From: Asticcacaulis sp. AC460
GTDB taxonomy: Bacteria; Pseudomonadota; Alphaproteobacteria; Caulobacterales; Caulobacteraceae
Reading direction: 5' to 3'
DNA: 61,972 nt
Assembly: GCF_000495795.1 (NCBI RefSeq)
Contig: NZ_AWGD01000006.1
Location: forward strand, 1-61,972
The translations under genes were made by a program, and so were the position numbers. Within the stretch, counting starts at the first letter, position 1, and each line of letters starts with the position of its first letter. The notes below the pieces were generated by a model. It made no database searches. It saw only the letters and a list, made by a program, of their open reading frames with translations, and was not told the DNA's origin. Shown piece after piece: positions 29,268 through 40,400 of the stretch.

Positions 29268-30721
29268 GCGTCCTCATAGAACTTGGCGACCAGAGCATCC
29301 AGGGTGCGGACGCCGAAACCAGTGGCGCCTTCCGGCACGGTCGGGATGCGCTGCTCGTTGGTCCAGGCGGTCGGGGCGATGTCGAGGTGGATCCACGGCA
29401 CGTTGTTGACGAAGCGCTGCAGGAACAGGGCCGCGGTGATCGAGCCGGCCGGACGGCCGCCGATATTGCGGATATCGGCGATCTTGGAGTCGATCTGCTT
29501 CTCGTACTGCGCCGGCAAGGGCATGCGCCAGAAGTTCTCGGAGACCGTCTTGGAGGCTTCATCCAGACGCTGAGCCAGTTCATCGTTGTTACTGAAAACA
29601 CCGGCATAATCGGTGCCCAGCGCAATGATCATGGCGCCGGTCAGGGTGGCCAGATCAATCATGAACTGCGGCTTGAAGCGGTCCTGGCAGTACCACAGGG
29701 CGTCGGCCAGGACGAGCCGGCCTTCGGCGTCGGTATTGATGACTTCGATGGTGGTGCCGGACATGGCCTTGACCACGTCGCCCGGCCGCTGGGCATTGCC
29801 GTCCGGCATGTTCTCGACCAGGCCTATGATACCGACCGCATTGACCTTGGCCTTACGCGAAGCCAGGGAAATCATGGTGCCGACGACGGTCGCCGAGCCG
29901 CCCATGTCCCACTTCATGTCCTCCATGCCGTCGGCCGGCTTGATCGAGATGCCGCCGGTATCGAAGGTCACGCCCTTGCCGACGAAGGCGACGGGGGTGG
30001 CATTTTTGTCCGCGGCGCCGGCCCATTGCATGACCACCAGCTTCGATTCGCGCTCCGAGCCCTGGCCGACGCCGAGCAGGGAATGCATGCCCAACTTCTC
30101 CATTTCCGCGATTCCGAGAACCTCGATCTTTAGGCCCGTGCCTTCGAGCGCCTTGACGCGGTCGGCGTAGGATTGCGGATAGAGGACATTGGCCGGTTCG
30201 GAGACCAGGTCGCGGGCAAACAGGACGCCGTCGCGGATGGCGGCCAGCGGTGCGAAGGCGGCTTCGGCGGCGGCAACATCGTCGACGACAACAGTGACCG
30301 ATTTCAGGGTCGGGGCTTTTTCGAGCTTGGCCGGGCCAAAATACTTGTCGAAGCGGTAGGCCGCCAGGTTCAGGGCGAACAGGGCCCGCGCCGAGGTTTC
30401 GGCATCGTAGCCGCGGACGTCGAGACTCAAAGCTTCGAAGCCGGCAGCCTTGGTGCCGTGGTACAGGCTGGCGGCGGCGTGCTCCATGGCAGCGGCGTCG
30501 AACTTTGACAGGTCGCCGGCGCCGACCACCGCGACGGGGCCGTCAACCGTTGCCAGGACTTGCGTCTTGCCCTTGGCGGCCTTGAAGCCGACAGCGGCCA
30601 GGGCAGAGCGAATCGCTTCGCCGTCGATGGCGGCAAAGGCCGGGCTGGCGGCGCCGTCTTCGCCCAGAATATAGGCCTTGGCTGAGCCTGAGGCGGGCGC
30701 GTTGCCGAACTGCATGGTCAT
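29264..30721 (-). CDS. pepA: Leucyl aminopeptidase (M17)
   Basis: Encodes 485 residues. M17 aminopeptidases are hexameric, two-metal enzymes that release N-terminal residues from peptides. The metal and active-site blocks VGKGVTFDTGGISIKP and NTDAEGRLVLADALWY are intact. The ATG at 30721 is chosen because GGAG lies six bases upstream; another ATG 11 codons earlier gives a non-conserved tail. It is divergent from lptF across 158 bases and coupled to purN downstream. PepA is often found next to lptF and lptG in proteobacteria. Confidence 0.96.
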   Translation of the reverse strand: MTMQFGNAPASGSAKAYILGEDGAASPAFAAIDGEAIRSALAAVGFKAAKGKTQVLATVDGPVAVVGAGDLSKFDAAAMEHAAASLYHGTKAAGFEALSLDVRGYDAETSARALFALNLAAYRFDKYFGPAKLEKAPTLKSVTVVVDDVAAAEAAFAPLAAIRDGVLFARDLVSEPANVLYPQSYADRVKALEGTGLKIEVLGIAEMEKLGMHSLLGVGQGSERESKLVVMQWAGAADKNATPVAFVGKGVTFDTGGISIKPADGMEDMKWDMGGSATVVGTMISLASRKAKVNAVGIIGLVENMPDGNAQRPGDVVKAMSGTTIEVINTDAEGRLVLADALWYCQDRFKPQFMIDLATLTGAMIIALGTDYAGVFSNNDELAQRLDEASKTVSENFWRMPLPAQYEKQIDSKIADIRNIGGRPAGSITAALFLQRFVNNVPWIHLDIAPTAWTNEQRIPTVPEGATGFGVRTLDALVAKFYEDA

Positions 30722-30879
30722 ATCGGACTCCGAATTTTGCGTTTCCCGCCTCATATCCCTTTCGATGTAAAGAGATAAGTCTTTTTGCGAAAATTTTGTG
30801 CGCCGCCAACGGAGACTTGTAATTAACCTCTCAAACGGTCAAAAGGAACACCCGACTGAGAGAGAAGACTTCAGACCGT

Positions 30880-32070
30880 ATGCGGACGCTGGATCGCTAT
30901 ATATTCCGTCAGATGATCGTGCCGGTTGCCGGCGCGGTCGCCGCGCTGACGGCCATCGCGCTGATCAGCCAGTCGCTTACGCAGTTCGACCTGGTGGTCG
31001 AATACGGCCAGGACGCCTGGACTTTCATCAAGGTCACCCTGCTGTCCATGCCGCTGCTGTCGGGCCTGATCCTTCCGATCGCGCTGTTCGTCGGCACCCT
31101 GGTCGCCCTGACCCGACTGCAGGGCGAGCATGAATTTACCGCAGCCTTCGCCAGTGGCATGTCGTTGCGCGAGGCGTCGTCACCGATTATCCGTATCGGC
31201 GTCTATTTCCTGCTGTTCAGCCTGGCTTCCAACCTGTTCATGCAACCGTGGTCGGCGCGCCTGATGCGCGAGGAACTTTTCCGGGCCAAGAACGACCTGG
31301 TCTCGACCATGGTCAGGGAGGGGGAGTTTTCGACCTCGCCGTCGGGCCTGACCATCTATGTCCAGCGCATCGACCAGAACAGCCTGCTGCGCCAGATCTA
31401 CATCCGTACCCCCGCTCCCGAAGGTGGCAGCGACCGCACCTATGTCGCTCGCGAAGGCAAGATCACCGAGGTCGACGGCGCGTCCCTGCTGATCCTGCGC
31501 CACGGTTCGACCCAGTGGATTTCCAACGGCGAACTGGATCACATCACCTTCGACGAATACAGCATCGACATTTCCCCCTATTTCGCCAGCGACGATTCCC
31601 TGACCTTCAAGGAATCGGAGCGCTACCTGCACGAACTGTTCTTCCCCAATCTGAAGCTGCCGGGCGGCGGCGGCAATTACGAGCGCAAGAATGTCGGCAA
31701 GCTGGTGGCCGAAGGCCATTCCCGCATCGCGTCCCCGCTCTACAATCTGACCTTCGTGTTGCTGGCCATTGCCGCCGTCCTGGGCGGGGGCTTCAACCGT
31801 GGCGGTTACACCCGGCGCATCGCCGTGGCCGCCGGCGTGGCAGTGACTGCCCGTTTGCTGGGGGTGGTGATGCAGACCATCGGCGCCGAGGCGGGCATCC
31901 TGAATTTCCTGCAGTACCTGGTGCCGATCATTCCGATCATCCTGTGCCTGCGCGTCATCCACAAGCGTGACCATACCGGGGTCACCATAATCGGCGGCAC
32001 GACGGCGCCCCATGCGGGTCTGCGCACCTCCAGCGCCGATTTCGGCGCCCCGCGGAGGACCCGGATATGA
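30880..32070 (+). CDS. lptF: LPS export permease LptF
   Basis: Encodes 396 residues. With LptG and LptB2 it forms the inner-membrane ABC transporter that pulls lipopolysaccharide from the membrane. The N-terminal part has three membrane helices (residues about 10-125, starting LDRYIFRQMIVPVAGAV), then a periplasmic beta-jellyroll domain, then three C-terminal helices (LTFVLLAIAAVLGGGF onwards). Its stop overlaps the lptG start (ATGA at 32067-32070). lptF, lptG, lptD and surA form one outer-membrane biogenesis run. Confidence 0.95.
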   Translation: MRTLDRYIFRQMIVPVAGAVAALTAIALISQSLTQFDLVVEYGQDAWTFIKVTLLSMPLLSGLILPIALFVGTLVALTRLQGEHEFTAAFASGMSLREASSPIIRIGVYFLLFSLASNLFMQPWSARLMREELFRAKNDLVSTMVREGEFSTSPSGLTIYVQRIDQNSLLRQIYIRTPAPEGGSDRTYVAREGKITEVDGASLLILRHGSTQWISNGELDHITFDEYSIDISPYFASDDSLTFKESERYLHELFFPNLKLPGGGGNYERKNVGKLVAEGHSRIASPLYNLTFVLLAIAAVLGGGFNRGGYTRRIAVAAGVAVTARLLGVVMQTIGAEAGILNFLQYLVPIIPIILCLRVIHKRDHTGVTIIGGTTAPHAGLRTSSADFGAPRRTRI

Positions 32071-33209
32071 ACCGCGCCGCCATCCTGTCCTGGCTGAGCT
32101 ATTTCAATCCCTGGCGCGGCAGCCGGCTGGAAACCTATATCCTGCAAACCTGCATCGCCATGTTCTCGTCGGCCCTGCTGGTGGTGTCGGCGCTGATCCT
32201 GCTGATCAACTATGTCGAAATCTCGCGCTCGGTGGCGGCGCGCGCCGATCTGGGCGGGCTGGAAGTGCTGCTCATGCTGTTCCAGCGTTCGCCCAGCGCC
32301 ATCCTGATCCTGCTGCCCTTCGCCTTCCTGTTCGGCGCGCTGTTCGCCTTCGTCAACCTCAACCGCCGCAGCGAACTGATCGCCATGCGCGCCGCCGGAG
32401 TCTCGGCCTGGCGTTTCGTGTTGCCGGCGACCCTGTCGGCCTTCGCTTTCGGCATCCTGACCATCGGCGTGCTGAACCCGGTCGCCTCGCACCTTCAGGA
32501 CGTCTACGAACGCAAGGTCCAGACCGCCGAAGCCTTCACGCCGACCGATCCGACCCAATCCATCTATCTGCGCCAGGGCGACGGTAACCAGCAGGTCGTC
32601 ATCCGTGCCGATGGCCAGGCCTCGCCGCAACTCGGCCACCTGCGCGGCGTTACCTTCTGGATCTACACCACCGACCGCCGCGGCGCGCCGTCTTTTATCG
32701 AACGGGTCGACGCCCGCGAGGCCACGCTGCGCCCCGGCGCCTGGCAGCTCAAGGACGCCTACGAATACACGCTGGACAAGCCGGCGCAGTTCTACAATGT
32801 CCTGACCCTGTCCTCGAACCTGGACCCGCAGAAGGCGTTCAAGCGTTACGCCTCGACTCAGTCGGTGCCGTTCTGGCGCCTGCCGGGCCTGATCCGTCAG
32901 AACCAGGTGTCGGGCTTCTCGACCACCAGCTACGAGCTGAAGCTGCATCAACTGTTGTCGACGCCGCTGATGTTTGCCGCCATGACGGCGCTGGGGGCTG
33001 TGTTCTCGTTGCGTCTGATGCGCCTGGGCGGACTGACCGTGCTGGTCACATCGGGGGTCAGCCTTGGTTTTGTCATTTTCTTCGTTAATCAGTTGTTTGC
33101 TTCGATGGGCAAGGCTGACGTCATCCCCGCTGCTCTGGCGGGATGGTCGCCGGCCGTGCTGGCCATGCTGGGGGCCATGACGCTGCTGGTTTATACCGAG
33201 GACGGCTGA
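32067..33209 (+). CDS. lptG: LPS export permease LptG
   Basis: Encodes 380 residues and is paralogous to LptF. The membrane helices appear at the N-terminus (YILQTCIAMFSSALLVVSAL, ILILLPFAFLFGALFAF) and the C-terminus (TPLMFAAMTALGAVFSLR, TVLVTSGVSLGFVIFF), with the periplasmic jellyroll between. The coupling-helix region RRSELIAMRAAGVSAW follows the second N-terminal helix. It is translationally coupled to lptF, and lptD begins 77 bases after it. Confidence 0.95.
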   Translation: MNRAAILSWLSYFNPWRGSRLETYILQTCIAMFSSALLVVSALILLINYVEISRSVAARADLGGLEVLLMLFQRSPSAILILLPFAFLFGALFAFVNLNRRSELIAMRAAGVSAWRFVLPATLSAFAFGILTIGVLNPVASHLQDVYERKVQTAEAFTPTDPTQSIYLRQGDGNQQVVIRADGQASPQLGHLRGVTFWIYTTDRRGAPSFIERVDAREATLRPGAWQLKDAYEYTLDKPAQFYNVLTLSSNLDPQKAFKRYASTQSVPFWRLPGLIRQNQVSGFSTTSYELKLHQLLSTPLMFAAMTALGAVFSLRLMRLGGLTVLVTSGVSLGFVIFFVNQLFASMGKADVIPAALAGWSPAVLAMLGAMTLLVYTEDG

Positions 33210-33286
33210 CGTGTCAGACCGGACTGAGTTTGTCGTTTCCAACCGCCGTTTTGTGTTACACAAGAGTCGGGATTCTATTGCGGGCC

Positions 33287-35854
33287 ATGATGAAGCGTAA
33301 TTCTCTCAAGCTGGGTGTGGGACTGATGTCCCTCATGGCCATCGGCGGCGGTGCGTCCCAGGCGCGCGCCGCGTCCGAGTCGACGGCGGCTGCCGGCACC
33401 TCGACCCTGACCCAGCTGTCGTTTGAAATGGCGATGGCCCAGGCCGCCCAGGTCAAGGAACTCCCCGATACCCAACCGGCTGTGCGCCCCAGCACCACCC
33501 TGGGCAACGGCGAGGTCGGCCCGGACGGCCTGGTCGAGGGCGCGGCCTATATCGAAGCCGATCAGATCGCCCAGACCGAGGACGAACTGATCATTGCCTA
33601 TGGCCGCGTCGAGATGCGCCACAAGGGCAAGATCATCCGCGCCGACACGGTCAGCTACAATCCCAATACCGGCGTCACCATCGCCAGCGGTCACACCCAG
33701 ACCATCAATGCCGACGGCAGCGTCCAGTTCGCCGACTACATTTCGTACGACGACGAGATGCAGTCGGGCGTGTCGGAGAACTTCGCTTCGCTGGGCGCCG
33801 ACGAGCAGAAGGTGTTCGCCCGCAAGGTCGAGGCGGTCAATCCCGATACCCGCCGGCTGAGCGATGTGGTCTATACGCCGTGCCAGCTCTGCGTCGAAAA
33901 AGGCGAGACCCAGGAACCGTCGTGGTCGATCCAGGCCAGCGAGATTACCCAGCGCCGCGACAAGAAGATGGTCTACTACAAGAACGCCATGTTCAAGCTG
34001 TCGGGCGTGCCGGTCTTCTATGCGCCCTATATGTGGACGCCCGACCCGGAACTCGAGCGCGCCTCGGGCCTGCTGCCGCCCAAGATCGCCTTCTCGCGCA
34101 AGCGCGGCTTCTCGGTGGAACTGCCCTATCTTTGGTCGATCTCACCGTACCAGCACCTGATCATCAGCCCGCAACTGAACGCCGGCGTGGCGCCGCTGCT
34201 GAACCTCGACTATCAGCGCCACTTCTATTCGGGCGTGCTGCATGCCCGCTTCGGCTTCACCAATGAATCCTTCTTCGACAACGAAGGCACCAAGATCGGT
34301 TCCGAGGATGTGCGCGAATACATCCTGGCCGACGGCCGCTTCAAAATCAACGAGGACTGGCGCTGGAGCTTCACCGCCGAGCACGTCAAGGACGATGCCG
34401 AGGAGACGATCCTCGATCGCGCCGGCCATCCGATCGGCAAGGGCCGGTCCTTCGCCAACTTCTTCGAGCGTTACGACATCGAGGACGCCTTCAACCGTAA
34501 TGAGCGTTACGGCGAGCTGACGGTGGATTCGCGCCAGTTGATCAACCAGGTTAATGTCACGCGCCAGACCTCGAACGCCTACCTGGCCTTCAATGTCCTC
34601 AGCTTCCAGAACATGCAGTTCTCGGGCCTGTCGCCGGCCGACCAGCCGATCGCCGTGGATTCGCAGATCTACCCGACCATCGCCCCGATGATCGAGGCGT
34701 CGTGGTCGCCGCATCATCGCGTCCTGGGCGGGCAACTGACCCTGTCGCTGAACGCCATCGGACTGAAGCACAAGGAATATCCCGGTGACGACGTCGCCCC
34801 GGCGGCAGCCGACGGGTCGTCAGGCTTCGATACGGCGCGGGTCAGCGTCGGGGCCAAATATTACGGCGACATGACCACGAAGAGCGGCATCAAGTGGGCC
34901 CCCTTCCTGGAAGCGCGTCACGACAGCTACAAGCTGAGCAACCTCGATTCCAGCGGTCTGGAAGGCGACCTGTCGCGCGGCCTGACCACGGCCGGCGTCA
35001 ATGTCAGCTATCCGCTGATCAAGCGCTACGACAAGGTGACCGCCATTATCGAGCCGGTGGCACAACTGGCCATATCGCCGGAATTCGAGGACGACGCGCT
35101 GCTGCCGACCGAGGACAGCCAGTCGTTCGAATTCGACGCCACCAACCTGTTCATCGCCAACCGCTCGCCGGGCTTCGATGTCTATGAGTCCGGCGCACGC
35201 CTGAACCTGGGCTTCAAGACGCGGCTGGTCTTCGACTCCGGCCTGAAGGTCGAGGGTCTGATCGGGCGGACCCTGCGTGATAATCCGGAGACACAATTCC
35301 TCAAAACGCGCCGAGTCCAGGGTGTTGATTACACCTACGACCTGTACGGCCTGGGCAACAAGAACTCCGACTGGATCGTCAATGCCAGCTTCGATACCTC
35401 CAACGGGTTGTATGGCTACAGCCGTCTGCGCGTCGACAGCCAGGAGACGAAGCTGAGCCAGGGCGAAGTTGGTTTGAGCGTGGTGCGGCCCAATACCCGG
35501 GCGACGTTGCGCTATGTCTTCAATGACCTCCTGACCAATCCAAGCGTTGTGCAGAACGGGAAATTGCAGCGGTTCGGCGACAATTACCGCAACATGCAAC
35601 TGTATGCCCGCCACTTCATCACGCCCAACTGGGGTGTGTCGGCGCGGCTGGACCGCGACATGGTCGAGAACACCTGGCGCCGGTCGACGGTCAGCGTGAT
35701 CTATCGCAACGATTGCATCTGGTACGAGCTGATCTACCAGAGAAATGATTCCGAAGCCTACCGGTTGCGCGGCAAGCCGTCATCGGCGATATTGTTCCGC
35801 CTTAATTTATCCACATTGGGATCATCTGGTGCGGAATTTAACGATGTCCGCTAA
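33287..35854 (+). CDS. lptD: LPS assembly outer-membrane protein LptD
   Basis: Encodes 855 residues. LptD is the outer-membrane barrel that inserts lipopolysaccharide with LptE. A signal peptide (MMKRNSLKLG to ASQARAAS) is followed by an OstA/LptA-like jellyroll near residues 85-190 (IEADQIAQTEDELIIAYGRV) and then a large beta-barrel. The family signature PVFYAPYMWTPDPELERASG lies near residue 245, and the C-terminal barrel ends with NDCIWYELIYQRNDSEAYR. Two cysteines in TPCQLCVEK and one in NDCIWY could form the known inter-domain disulfides. The longer upstream frame overlaps lptG and lacks a signal peptide. Confidence 0.94.
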   Translation: MMKRNSLKLGVGLMSLMAIGGGASQARAASESTAAAGTSTLTQLSFEMAMAQAAQVKELPDTQPAVRPSTTLGNGEVGPDGLVEGAAYIEADQIAQTEDELIIAYGRVEMRHKGKIIRADTVSYNPNTGVTIASGHTQTINADGSVQFADYISYDDEMQSGVSENFASLGADEQKVFARKVEAVNPDTRRLSDVVYTPCQLCVEKGETQEPSWSIQASEITQRRDKKMVYYKNAMFKLSGVPVFYAPYMWTPDPELERASGLLPPKIAFSRKRGFSVELPYLWSISPYQHLIISPQLNAGVAPLLNLDYQRHFYSGVLHARFGFTNESFFDNEGTKIGSEDVREYILADGRFKINEDWRWSFTAEHVKDDAEETILDRAGHPIGKGRSFANFFERYDIEDAFNRNERYGELTVDSRQLINQVNVTRQTSNAYLAFNVLSFQNMQFSGLSPADQPIAVDSQIYPTIAPMIEASWSPHHRVLGGQLTLSLNAIGLKHKEYPGDDVAPAAADGSSGFDTARVSVGAKYYGDMTTKSGIKWAPFLEARHDSYKLSNLDSSGLEGDLSRGLTTAGVNVSYPLIKRYDKVTAIIEPVAQLAISPEFEDDALLPTEDSQSFEFDATNLFIANRSPGFDVYESGARLNLGFKTRLVFDSGLKVEGLIGRTLRDNPETQFLKTRRVQGVDYTYDLYGLGNKNSDWIVNASFDTSNGLYGYSRLRVDSQETKLSQGEVGLSVVRPNTRATLRYVFNDLLTNPSVVQNGKLQRFGDNYRNMQLYARHFITPNWGVSARLDRDMVENTWRRSTVSVIYRNDCIWYELIYQRNDSEAYRLRGKPSSAILFRLNLSTLGSSGAEFNDVR

Positions 35855-35879
35855 CTCCACCTGCGAACACCCAAAAAGA

Positions 35880-37229
35880 ATGTACATGCACGTATCTCGG
35901 CACCTCCTTCGCTCCGCCCTTCTCACGACGGCCGCCGCCTTGGCCCTGACCGCTCCCGCCCTGGCTCAGGAAGCCACCCCGGACACCGGTTCGGCCGCCG
36001 CAGCCTCGGCTCCCGGCTATGACCAGAACGCGCCTGCGCCGAAACTGCCGCAGTTGTCCGAAGGCATGCTGATCTCGGTCAATGACGACATGATCACCTC
36101 GTACGACCTGAAGCAGCGCATGCTGCTGCTGATCGTTACCTCGGGTGTCCAGGTCACCCAGGAAAACTACGGCGCCTTCCAGCAGCAGGCGATCAACGGC
36201 CTGGTCGACGAACGCCTGCAGATGCAGGAGCTGGAGCACTGGAAGGTCAAGGTCGGTGACGACGACATCAATGAAGAGCTGGAGCGCATGGCGTCCCAGT
36301 CGGGCCTGACGGGCGAGCAGCTCCTGGCCGAACTGAAGAAGGTCGGCATCGAGCCGGCCACGCTGAAGGCCCAGATCCGCGCCGAAGCCGGCTGGAGCCG
36401 GCTGGTCGGCGGGCGCTACCAGTCCAACGCCAAGGTCGGTACGGCCCAGGTCGACGCCACGATGGACCGCATCGTGGCCGATGGTCAGAAGCAGCAGTAC
36501 CTGGTCGCCGAAATCTTCCTCGACCCAGCCCAGGCGGGCGGGATGGAAAACGCCCAGAAGGGCGCTCAGCAGCTCTATAATCAGCTCCAGGCCCGCGCGG
36601 CACCCTTCCAGGCGGTGGCGCGGCAGTTCTCCAACGCGCCGTCGGCCGCCCAGGGCGGTGACGCCGGCTGGCTGGTCGCCGACAGTGTCGATCCGGCGAT
36701 CGAAGCCGCGCTTGCGGCCGCCCAGCCGGGCGAGATGACGCCGCCGATCACCACCAAGGACGGGGTCTATATCTATCTGGTGCGCCAGAAGACGTCGGGC
36801 GATGGCGACATGGTCATGCACCTGAAGCAGGCCGCAATTCCGCTGGCGCCCAATGCATCGGCATCGGAGGTCGCCAGCGCCCAGAGCGCTCTGGTCAGCT
36901 TCCGCTCGAAGGTGTCGAGCTGCGATGCTCTGGATGAAGCCAAGGCGCCGGGTAATATCCGGGTCGTCGACCTGGGCGAAGCCCAGCTGTCGACCCTGCT
37001 GCCGGACTATGCCGCGGCTTTGAAGCCGCTGAAGGGCAACTCGGTGTCACAGCCGCTGCGCAACAGCCAGTTTATGAACGTGGTCTATGTCTGCGACCGG
37101 CGACTGGCGGGTGAAAACGCCATGACACGCGAACAGGTCGAAAGCCAGCTGGTCAATACGCGTCTTTCGATGCTGGGCAAGCGCTACCTGCGCGAATTGC
37201 GCGGCTCGGCGACGATCGAGAACCACTGA
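35880..37229 (+). CDS. surA: Periplasmic peptidyl-prolyl isomerase SurA
   Basis: Encodes 449 residues from the chosen start (447 from the ATG at 35886). SurA is a periplasmic chaperone and parvulin-type isomerase for outer-membrane barrels, LptD among them. A signal peptide (LLRSALLTTAAALALTAPALA) leads to the SurA N-terminal helical domain (SEGMLISVNDDMITSYDLKQ). A parvulin domain follows (FQAVARQFSNAPSAAQGGDA, GEMTPPITTKDGVYIYLV), then a C-terminal helix. A further in-frame ATG at 35844 overlaps the lptD end but would bury the signal peptide. The terminator at 37255-37282 ends this operon; in relatives pdxA would come next. Confidence 0.92.
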   Translation: MYMHVSRHLLRSALLTTAAALALTAPALAQEATPDTGSAAAASAPGYDQNAPAPKLPQLSEGMLISVNDDMITSYDLKQRMLLLIVTSGVQVTQENYGAFQQQAINGLVDERLQMQELEHWKVKVGDDDINEELERMASQSGLTGEQLLAELKKVGIEPATLKAQIRAEAGWSRLVGGRYQSNAKVGTAQVDATMDRIVADGQKQQYLVAEIFLDPAQAGGMENAQKGAQQLYNQLQARAAPFQAVARQFSNAPSAAQGGDAGWLVADSVDPAIEAALAAAQPGEMTPPITTKDGVYIYLVRQKTSGDGDMVMHLKQAAIPLAPNASASEVASAQSALVSFRSKVSSCDALDEAKAPGNIRVVDLGEAQLSTLLPDYAAALKPLKGNSVSQPLRNSQFMNVVYVCDRRLAGENAMTREQVESQLVNTRLSMLGKRYLRELRGSATIENH

Positions 37230-37254
37230 GGTCTCAGGCGAGTTGAATTTTTGA

Positions 37255-37282
37255 AAAAGCGCGTCTGAAAGGGCGCGCTTTT
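37255..37282 (+). terminator. Intrinsic terminator after surA
   Basis: A 9-bp stem AAAAGCGCG/CGCGCTTTT (37255-37263 with 37274-37282) lies 25 bases after the surA stop. A similar hairpin occurs at 40575-40602, after the next gene. Confidence 0.7.
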
Positions 37283-37429
37283 GGCTTGCGCGCGCCATGA
37301 AAACTACTGCGCCATTCCAGAGATAGAGTGGCATTCCCGATACAACCTCGAGAAAAGTCCGCGCTTTCCCAAGAGCTCTGTTGCGGATTTCGGATGTTGT
37401 TCGCATTCTCTGCGCAATTGGGGAGACGG

Positions 37430-40400
37430 ATGATGTTCGATCGCGACGGCGGAAAAACCGCGGCAATTTCGTTGAGTTACCACGAAACCGAATTGGTGCT
37501 GGCAATTGAAAAGGCTGCGCCCTACACGCCAGGCAAGGATGTTGCGCTTTCCGCGGCAGCTCTGCGGGCTATTTTCCTGGGGCTTCCCGTTCTGCTAGAC
37601 AAGGCCTCGACGGCCCGGAGTGTCGGTCTGACCTCATCCGGCGTGACGATCGTCGATGCCACCATAACCGGTTCACTGGACCTTGTCGGCGTTCGCGCCT
37701 CGGACGGAGGCCCCGCCGTCCCCTTGGTGTTGAAGGAATGCCGCTTCGACGGGGTCATCGACGTTTCGCGAGCGCATTTTCGATATCTGAGCTTGGAGCA
37801 ATCGGCATTTCCGGCTCTTCTCGCGAGGGATGTGTTTGTCGATGGGCCACTGCAGCTCTCACATGTCCGTGGCGATCAAAATTCTCGAGAAGGGACGCAG
37901 GTTAGTTTGGATGGTGGACGCATAAACGGCGCCCTCTATGCAGAAGACAGTTATTTTTCCGGCCACGATACAGACGCCTTTTACGCTAGGAATCTGAGAG
38001 TTAGCGGGCACGCCAGCTTTTCGAATTCTTCCTTCGAAGTTTACGGCTCAGGGGATGAGAAACAGCGCCCGGCGCACCGAGCCCTTGTCATACCGGATGC
38101 CAAAATAGACGGTGACCTTCAACTGGACGGATGCCACTTCCTGCATTGTGGAGAGTGGACCAGCCACCCCGTAAGCCTGATACTCGCTGATAACGCCGTT
38201 GTCAGCGGCAACATAGGTCTCGATCACTCTATTTTGGACGCTGACTTCGGCGCGACAGGAGACCCCTCAGCCGACATACCGCTCCGAATTTGCTTCAATA
38301 ATGCAAAAATCGGCGGGTTCTTCTCAATTGACAACACCACATTGAGATGCAGCATCCGAGCTTCGGGAATAGAGATCGGTGGAAATTTATCATTAGTCTC
38401 TACAACAATTTATGGATATGTGTTCGCCCCGAACTCTCAGATCGGCGGCAATTTAAAAATAACTCAAACTTGTATAAATATATCTGCGAATTTTTACCTA
38501 TCCAACATTACTGGAGATTTACGAATTGGGCAAATTTATACATCAATTACGTCTATATTGTACGGTAATTTTCAATCCATAAACGTCAATGGTAATTTGA
38601 TAATTGCCAATTCCGTATTCAAGCAATTTGATTTTGGCGGCGCTGTCGTCTTCGGCACTTTTGAAGTAGAGAAAAACCGCCCTCTCCGTCGCAGTTCAAT
38701 TCTAAGTCCGACATCAGGAAACTATGAATTATCTCTAGACTTAAAATCAATATACTTTTTTAATGAAAATATATTCGTCAATCCATTAAAAAAATACGCC
38801 TACAGCGGTCAATATTATTACGACTTCGGAAAAGAAGTATATGGTATTTTCAATGACATATCAAAAAGCGTTGCGGAAAAATTGAACGCAGACACAATCG
38901 GAATTTCGCGTAATGAATTTGGTTATAAAATATGTTCTTTGACATTCAACCATGATTCCAACGACTACGACGACTCTCTGATTGATAACCCAGAATTTTT
39001 GCCTGTCTTTTCCAAGACGTGCGTTGAGAATATCAGCCATTTCGAAGCCGTTCGATTTGCAAGATACTGCCTTCAGAATACCGAGCAAATTGATAAGTCG
39101 ACATTCCAAGCCGCATCTGACTTCTTGCAGCCCGGAAGGTCTCTGAAATACACGCGAAAGCGATTTTCCGAAACGTTCGGTGAGGCTTATGGGAAGGTCT
39201 TTATCGATTTTTACATCTGGATGATTCGAACTCATCTGAAATTCGATCAGTGGAACCACCTGCCCGACTGGACATCACTGGAAGCTTCGGCCAATCGAGA
39301 TGAATGGAATTGGCTCATCAACGGAACCCAGGTTCGTGAACTCGCTGACGAGAGTGGCGAAGGCTATGGAAACGGACGGCTTTTCCTCGACGAATTCAAA
39401 TATGATTTCATTCGAGACCCTAGTTTTGACGGCAGTATCCACGCTACGTCCCCGACTGACGGCACCTTTAAGGTGCCCAGCCGCGTCCTTCTACGGCAAC
39501 TCGCGGCTCACAAGTTGAGGAACGCACTCGCGTCCGCGCAGCAAAAGCTGCGTGCCACGCGGCTGGATGTCCTGGTGGACGGACTACTCCTGGGTGGTTT
39601 CGCTTTCCTTCTTTTCTTCGAACCTGTCAGACGCCTTCTGCCTTGGGAATTCAGAAAATCGCACGATCTCCTGCACGGCGCATTCCCGCACCTACCAATT
39701 GCACTCGGCATTCTGGTCCCGCTTGTCCTTCTGGCAATTTTTCTGAATACCTCCCTAAAGCGATCTATTCACGCGATGAGGAAGAACTGGCTCGACAAGC
39801 AATATGTAATCAAGTCTCAGCCTACTAAAGATGAAATTCGTCCATTTCCTTACGAACAATTAGCAAAATATTTGCGCGCCCGCGGATATGATACGGAATC
39901 ACGGAAAATTCTAATTTCCAAACTAAAATTGGAACACCGCTTGAAGACATTTGTGCTTCTGAGGCCGGTATTGTTACTATACCGGTGGGGATTCGATTAT
40001 GGACTTAGCCCTCAAAGGGCTATCTGGACATTTCTGGTCTTCCTGTTTATCGGTTGGCTCGGCTTCCTTATCGCTGACCGTGGATATATTGCTGAAATTG
40101 AAAGGCCGAAATCTGCCAACCTTGTTCCCGTCTACAATGTTCTCAAAGGGACGAAGCGAAAACCTGTCATGGTCATTGCCACGTCGACCGTGAATACGGC
40201 CATCGTGTCAACGCGCAATGAAACCAGTGAAAAATTTGCTGCGGGAATGGTGGCGTCGCGAGAAAATGCCAAACTCCCTCAGCAACTAGACTGCGGAACA
40301 TCCATCCAACCGTCTCTTTATGCGATCGACGTCTTCATTCCGGCAATTGACTTACGCCAGGAAAGCCAATGCGAAATTTCTTCTGAGCCCAAGGCCGCCG

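Noticed and set aside
35808..35816. A perfect DnaA box TTATCCACA
   Set aside because: It lies within the last codons of lptD, alone; no cluster of boxes or AT-rich unwinding region suggests an origin.
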